Shown here piece after piece: positions 62,712 through 64,000 of a stretch of 64,000 nucleotides of DNA. Source of the stretch: Leptospira sp. B5-022 (lineage in GTDB: Bacteria > Spirochaetota > Leptospiria > Leptospirales > Leptospiraceae); the NCBI RefSeq assembly GCF_000347035.1, contig NZ_ANIJ01000022.1, forward strand, positions 228,209 through 292,208, given 5' to 3'. A program made the position numbers and the translations under genes. The notes beneath the pieces are model-generated. The model did no database searches and had not been told where the DNA came from. It saw only the letters and a list, made by a program, of their open reading frames with translations. Within the stretch, counting starts at the first letter, position 1. Every line of letters begins with the position of its first letter.

Positions 62712-63007
62712 CCGTATCGCCCCGAACACGCTGCATTAGGCCCTACTCTGTAAAATCTTCAAATACAGTAAAAGTCAATTAGAGACAAATCCGCACTTAC
62801 AATAGAAGGTAGCGAACCCGTTTCGCCTCTTTTAATATCAAAAGTTTCAAGTGCTTCGATAGAAATTGTAAAGTAATAACCAATTTTTCAGGGCACGATA
62901 TAAGGTAAGAAAAAGGGGGAAAAGCGGCCTGACCTAAAATCAAATCCCCTCTTGTTTTTCGAAATGATTAACACGTAGTAAAATGAAAAACCAAAATCGC
63001 GATATGG
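62712..63007 (-). pseudogene. Cassette without an intact gene; possible broken ORF
   Basis: Between sites 6 and 7, the minus strand has a frame from GTG at 62974 to a stop at 62888 (starting VLIISKNKRGFDF). It continues in the same frame without another start to a stop at 62759 (KIGYYFTISIEALETFDIKR, ending LIDFYCI). Together they would make about 71 residues interrupted by one TGA. It is either a decayed small gene or a non-coding cassette. No family was recognised. Confidence 0.35.
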
Positions 63008-63151
63008 CGCCTAACGACCAAGGTGTTCCGACGTTTGCAATGGCACGAGTTTGCCGATGCAAGCGCAGTGACAATGCAAAATGTGGCGTAGCCCGAGCGA
63101 GTGAGTCGCGAAGCGATCTCCGAGCGTAGCGGAAGCACCGATAGTTAGCCG
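63008..63151. repeat. attC-like site 7 (144 bp, full length)
   Basis: It begins CGCCTAACGACCAAGGTGTT and ends GGAAGCACCGATAGTTAGCC. It is the same length as site 4, with about 20-25% divergence spread along the site. It starts 11 bp past the Doc toxin stop in gene direction. Confidence 0.82.
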
Positions 63152-63162
63152 ACGTCGAGCAC

Positions 63163-63558
63163 CTACTTACGAGGATTTGAACTATCTTTTAACCAAGTTG
63201 ATAAATTGATTTCATCTATGCTTCCGTCTGCAACTCGAAGCATAATCGATACGACTTCTTCTTCTGGCACTTCTACACTATACCCATTCAATCCGAGAAA
63301 TACGTATGTTGTCATGTAAGCGACACGTTTATTCCCATCAATGAACGGATGATTCTTGGCTATTCCTATGCATAATGAAGCAGCTAAATCAAAAATATTA
63401 GAGGATGAATCATATGCCCATTTATTCTTTGGGCGATCAAGAGCCGATTCCAAAAGTCCTTGGTCTCGGATCCCCTGAGATCCACCATGCTGTTTAACTT
63501 GATCTAAATGAATTGCTTCGACGATTTTCTTATTTAACCATCTAGGCTCTTTCTTCAT
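63163..63558 (-). CDS. Doc-type (death-on-curing, Fic-fold) toxin
   Basis: The protein has 131 residues. The Fic/Doc motif HPFIDGNKR (70-78) is intact, with flanking SNIFDLAASLCIGIAKNHPF and RVAYMTTYVFLGLNGYSVEV. Doc kinases phosphorylate EF-Tu and stop translation. It overlaps the antitoxin gene by 4 bp. Confidence 0.92.
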   Translation of the reverse strand: MKKEPRWLNKKIVEAIHLDQVKQHGGSQGIRDQGLLESALDRPKNKWAYDSSSNIFDLAASLCIGIAKNHPFIDGNKRVAYMTTYVFLGLNGYSVEVPEEEVVSIMLRVADGSIDEINLSTWLKDSSNPRK

Positions 63559-63794
63559 TTAGCCAATTCTCTTAAAGCATTACGGTATTTTTTAGAGCCT
63601 TCTTGGTAAATGTCCATAGCCTCTTCAAAATCAGGATCGTATGGAGATAAAAGAATGCCTGCTTCAGTTTCCAAAAGAAAAACTGTATCCCCTTCATGGA
63701 AATTATACTTTTCCAGAAGTACTTTAGGAATTGTAGCCCCAGCGGAATTCCCTATTGCCCGAATTGTTGTCTTTTTTACTGATGAAGCATCCAT
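63555..63794 (-). CDS. AbrB/MazE-like antitoxin paired with Doc
   Basis: The protein has 79 residues. It begins with KKTTIRAIGNSAGATIPKVL followed by LEKYNFHEGDTVFLLETEAG, a SpoVT/AbrB DNA-binding fold, and ends in a helical, charged tail for toxin binding. The classical Doc partner is Phd, a different fold, so this is the alternative AbrB-Doc pairing. A GTTATAAC palindrome (63795-63802) touches the start codon and may be its operator. Confidence 0.88.
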   Translation of the reverse strand: MDASSVKKTTIRAIGNSAGATIPKVLLEKYNFHEGDTVFLLETEAGILLSPYDPDFEEAMDIYQEGSKKYRNALRELAK

Positions 63795-63907
63795 GTTATA
63801 ACAATAGTAATAACTGCATTAATTGCAAGTATTTTATCTTTTAAAAGACCTAAAAAGTAACTGAAATAGAAGCTTTTTGAAAAAGAACAAATGTTGGGCT
63901 CGATGTT

Positions 63908-64000
63908 CGCCTAACGACCGAGGTGCTCCGACGTTTGCGACGGCACGAGCTTGCTCAAGCAAGCGCAGTGACGGAAGCAAATGTGGCGAAGCCCAAGCGA
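63908..64000. repeat. attC-like site 8, cut by the window end
   Basis: It begins CGCCTAACGACCGAGGTGCT and continues CGACGTTTGCGACGGCACGA, nearly identical to site 4 over its first 50 bp. The sequence ends inside the site, so the array continues to the right. Confidence 0.8.

Larger units (their letters stand above)
57223..64000 (-). mobile_element. Integron-type cassette array (chromosomal, integrase not in window)
   Basis: All genes here are on the minus strand, in short units. Each unit is followed by a related palindromic repeat that begins (G)CTAAC and ends GTTAG/GTTAT, with stops 8-60 bp from a repeat. The two ends of each unit are complementary to each other and differ between units, the signature of cassettes inserted at R boxes. 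Cargo is three toxin-antitoxin pairs, OsmC, AraC, VOC and hydrolase genes, typical of sedentary chromosomal integrons. AT content and codon use differ from the flanks. The array continues past the right edge, where an attI/intI would be expected if present. Confidence 0.72.

Noticed and set aside
62470..62739. Open frames on both strands across attC-like site 6
   Set aside because: They read through the structured repeat, are opposite or overlapping, and end at repeat boundaries; chance frames.
57223..64000. CRISPR array
   Set aside because: Repeats are 29-144 bp, irregularly spaced (hundreds of bp apart), variable in length and separated by genes.
57223..64000. Insertion sequences or transposase genes within the array
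   Set aside because: No transposase-like protein or target-site duplication was seen; unit ends are R-box-like, not IS termini.
1..64000. tRNA or rRNA genes
   Set aside because: I scanned for cloverleaf-like and rRNA-like sequence and recognised none; a dedicated search was not possible.

Overview
The window looks like chromosomal DNA of a Leptospira-type spirochaete (inference). The reasons are many short lipoproteins with loose spirochaetal lipoboxes, a Leptospira-style gene mix (M30-like metallopeptidase, several Fur/RRM/cyclase signalling genes, RecCBD, many polytopic glycosyltransferase-like proteins) and moderate GC. No rRNA, tRNA or CRISPR array was recognised.

Layout. 1-5.5 kb (minus): surface-polysaccharide or O-acylation genes (partial MBOAT acyltransferase, two GT-C-like membrane proteins, a GT4 glycosyltransferase). 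5.6-9.3 kb (plus): queA, a LonB-like S16 protease with a degenerate ATPase half, a small membrane protein and a YbaB/EbfC nucleoid protein. 9.3-16.5 kb: an M30-like lipoprotein peptidase, lipoproteins including an LRR protein, a Fur-family regulator, an SGNH-like membrane protein, a GT-C-like protein and a leadered RRM RNA-binding protein. 16.6-26.3 kb (minus): DUF4269, two tandem HtrA-like proteins (one catalytically dead), apt, htpX, an NCS2 permease, an SspB-like protein and a PglF/CapD-type dehydratase. 26.4-30.6 kb: a STAS/zinc-ribbon protein and a large HAMP adenylate cyclase. 30.6-39.5 kb (minus): recC-recB-recD operon. 39.5-52.7 kb: mixed metabolism and signalling (polysaccharide deacetylase, 7TMR diguanylate cyclase, acyl-CoA ligase, LpxH-like phosphoesterase, glutamate-synthase-like FMN protein, Yip1 protein, FAD dehydrogenase, XRE regulator). 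52.7-56.8 kb: small accessory genes (DoxX, two DUF1801, YjbR, a frameshifted SRPBCC gene, a 53-residue basic protein, a second RRM protein).

57.2-64 kb (running off the right edge) is the notable region. It is an AT-richer array in which every gene lies on the minus strand. The gene units are separated by eight related palindromic repeats that begin GCCTAAC or CTAAC and end GTTAG/GTTAT, which is the architecture of integron attC sites. The outer ends of each unit are complementary to each other and differ from unit to unit, as expected for integron cassettes. The cargo is toxin-antitoxin pairs (AbrB-Doc, VapBC, MazEF), OsmC, AraC plus a lipoprotein VOC, a second VOC, and a membrane protein plus YiiX-like hydrolase. 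No integrase lies inside the window; gene polarity places any attI/intI to the right. I read this as a chromosomal (sedentary) integron cassette array, or an integrase-less attC cluster, in a spirochaete.
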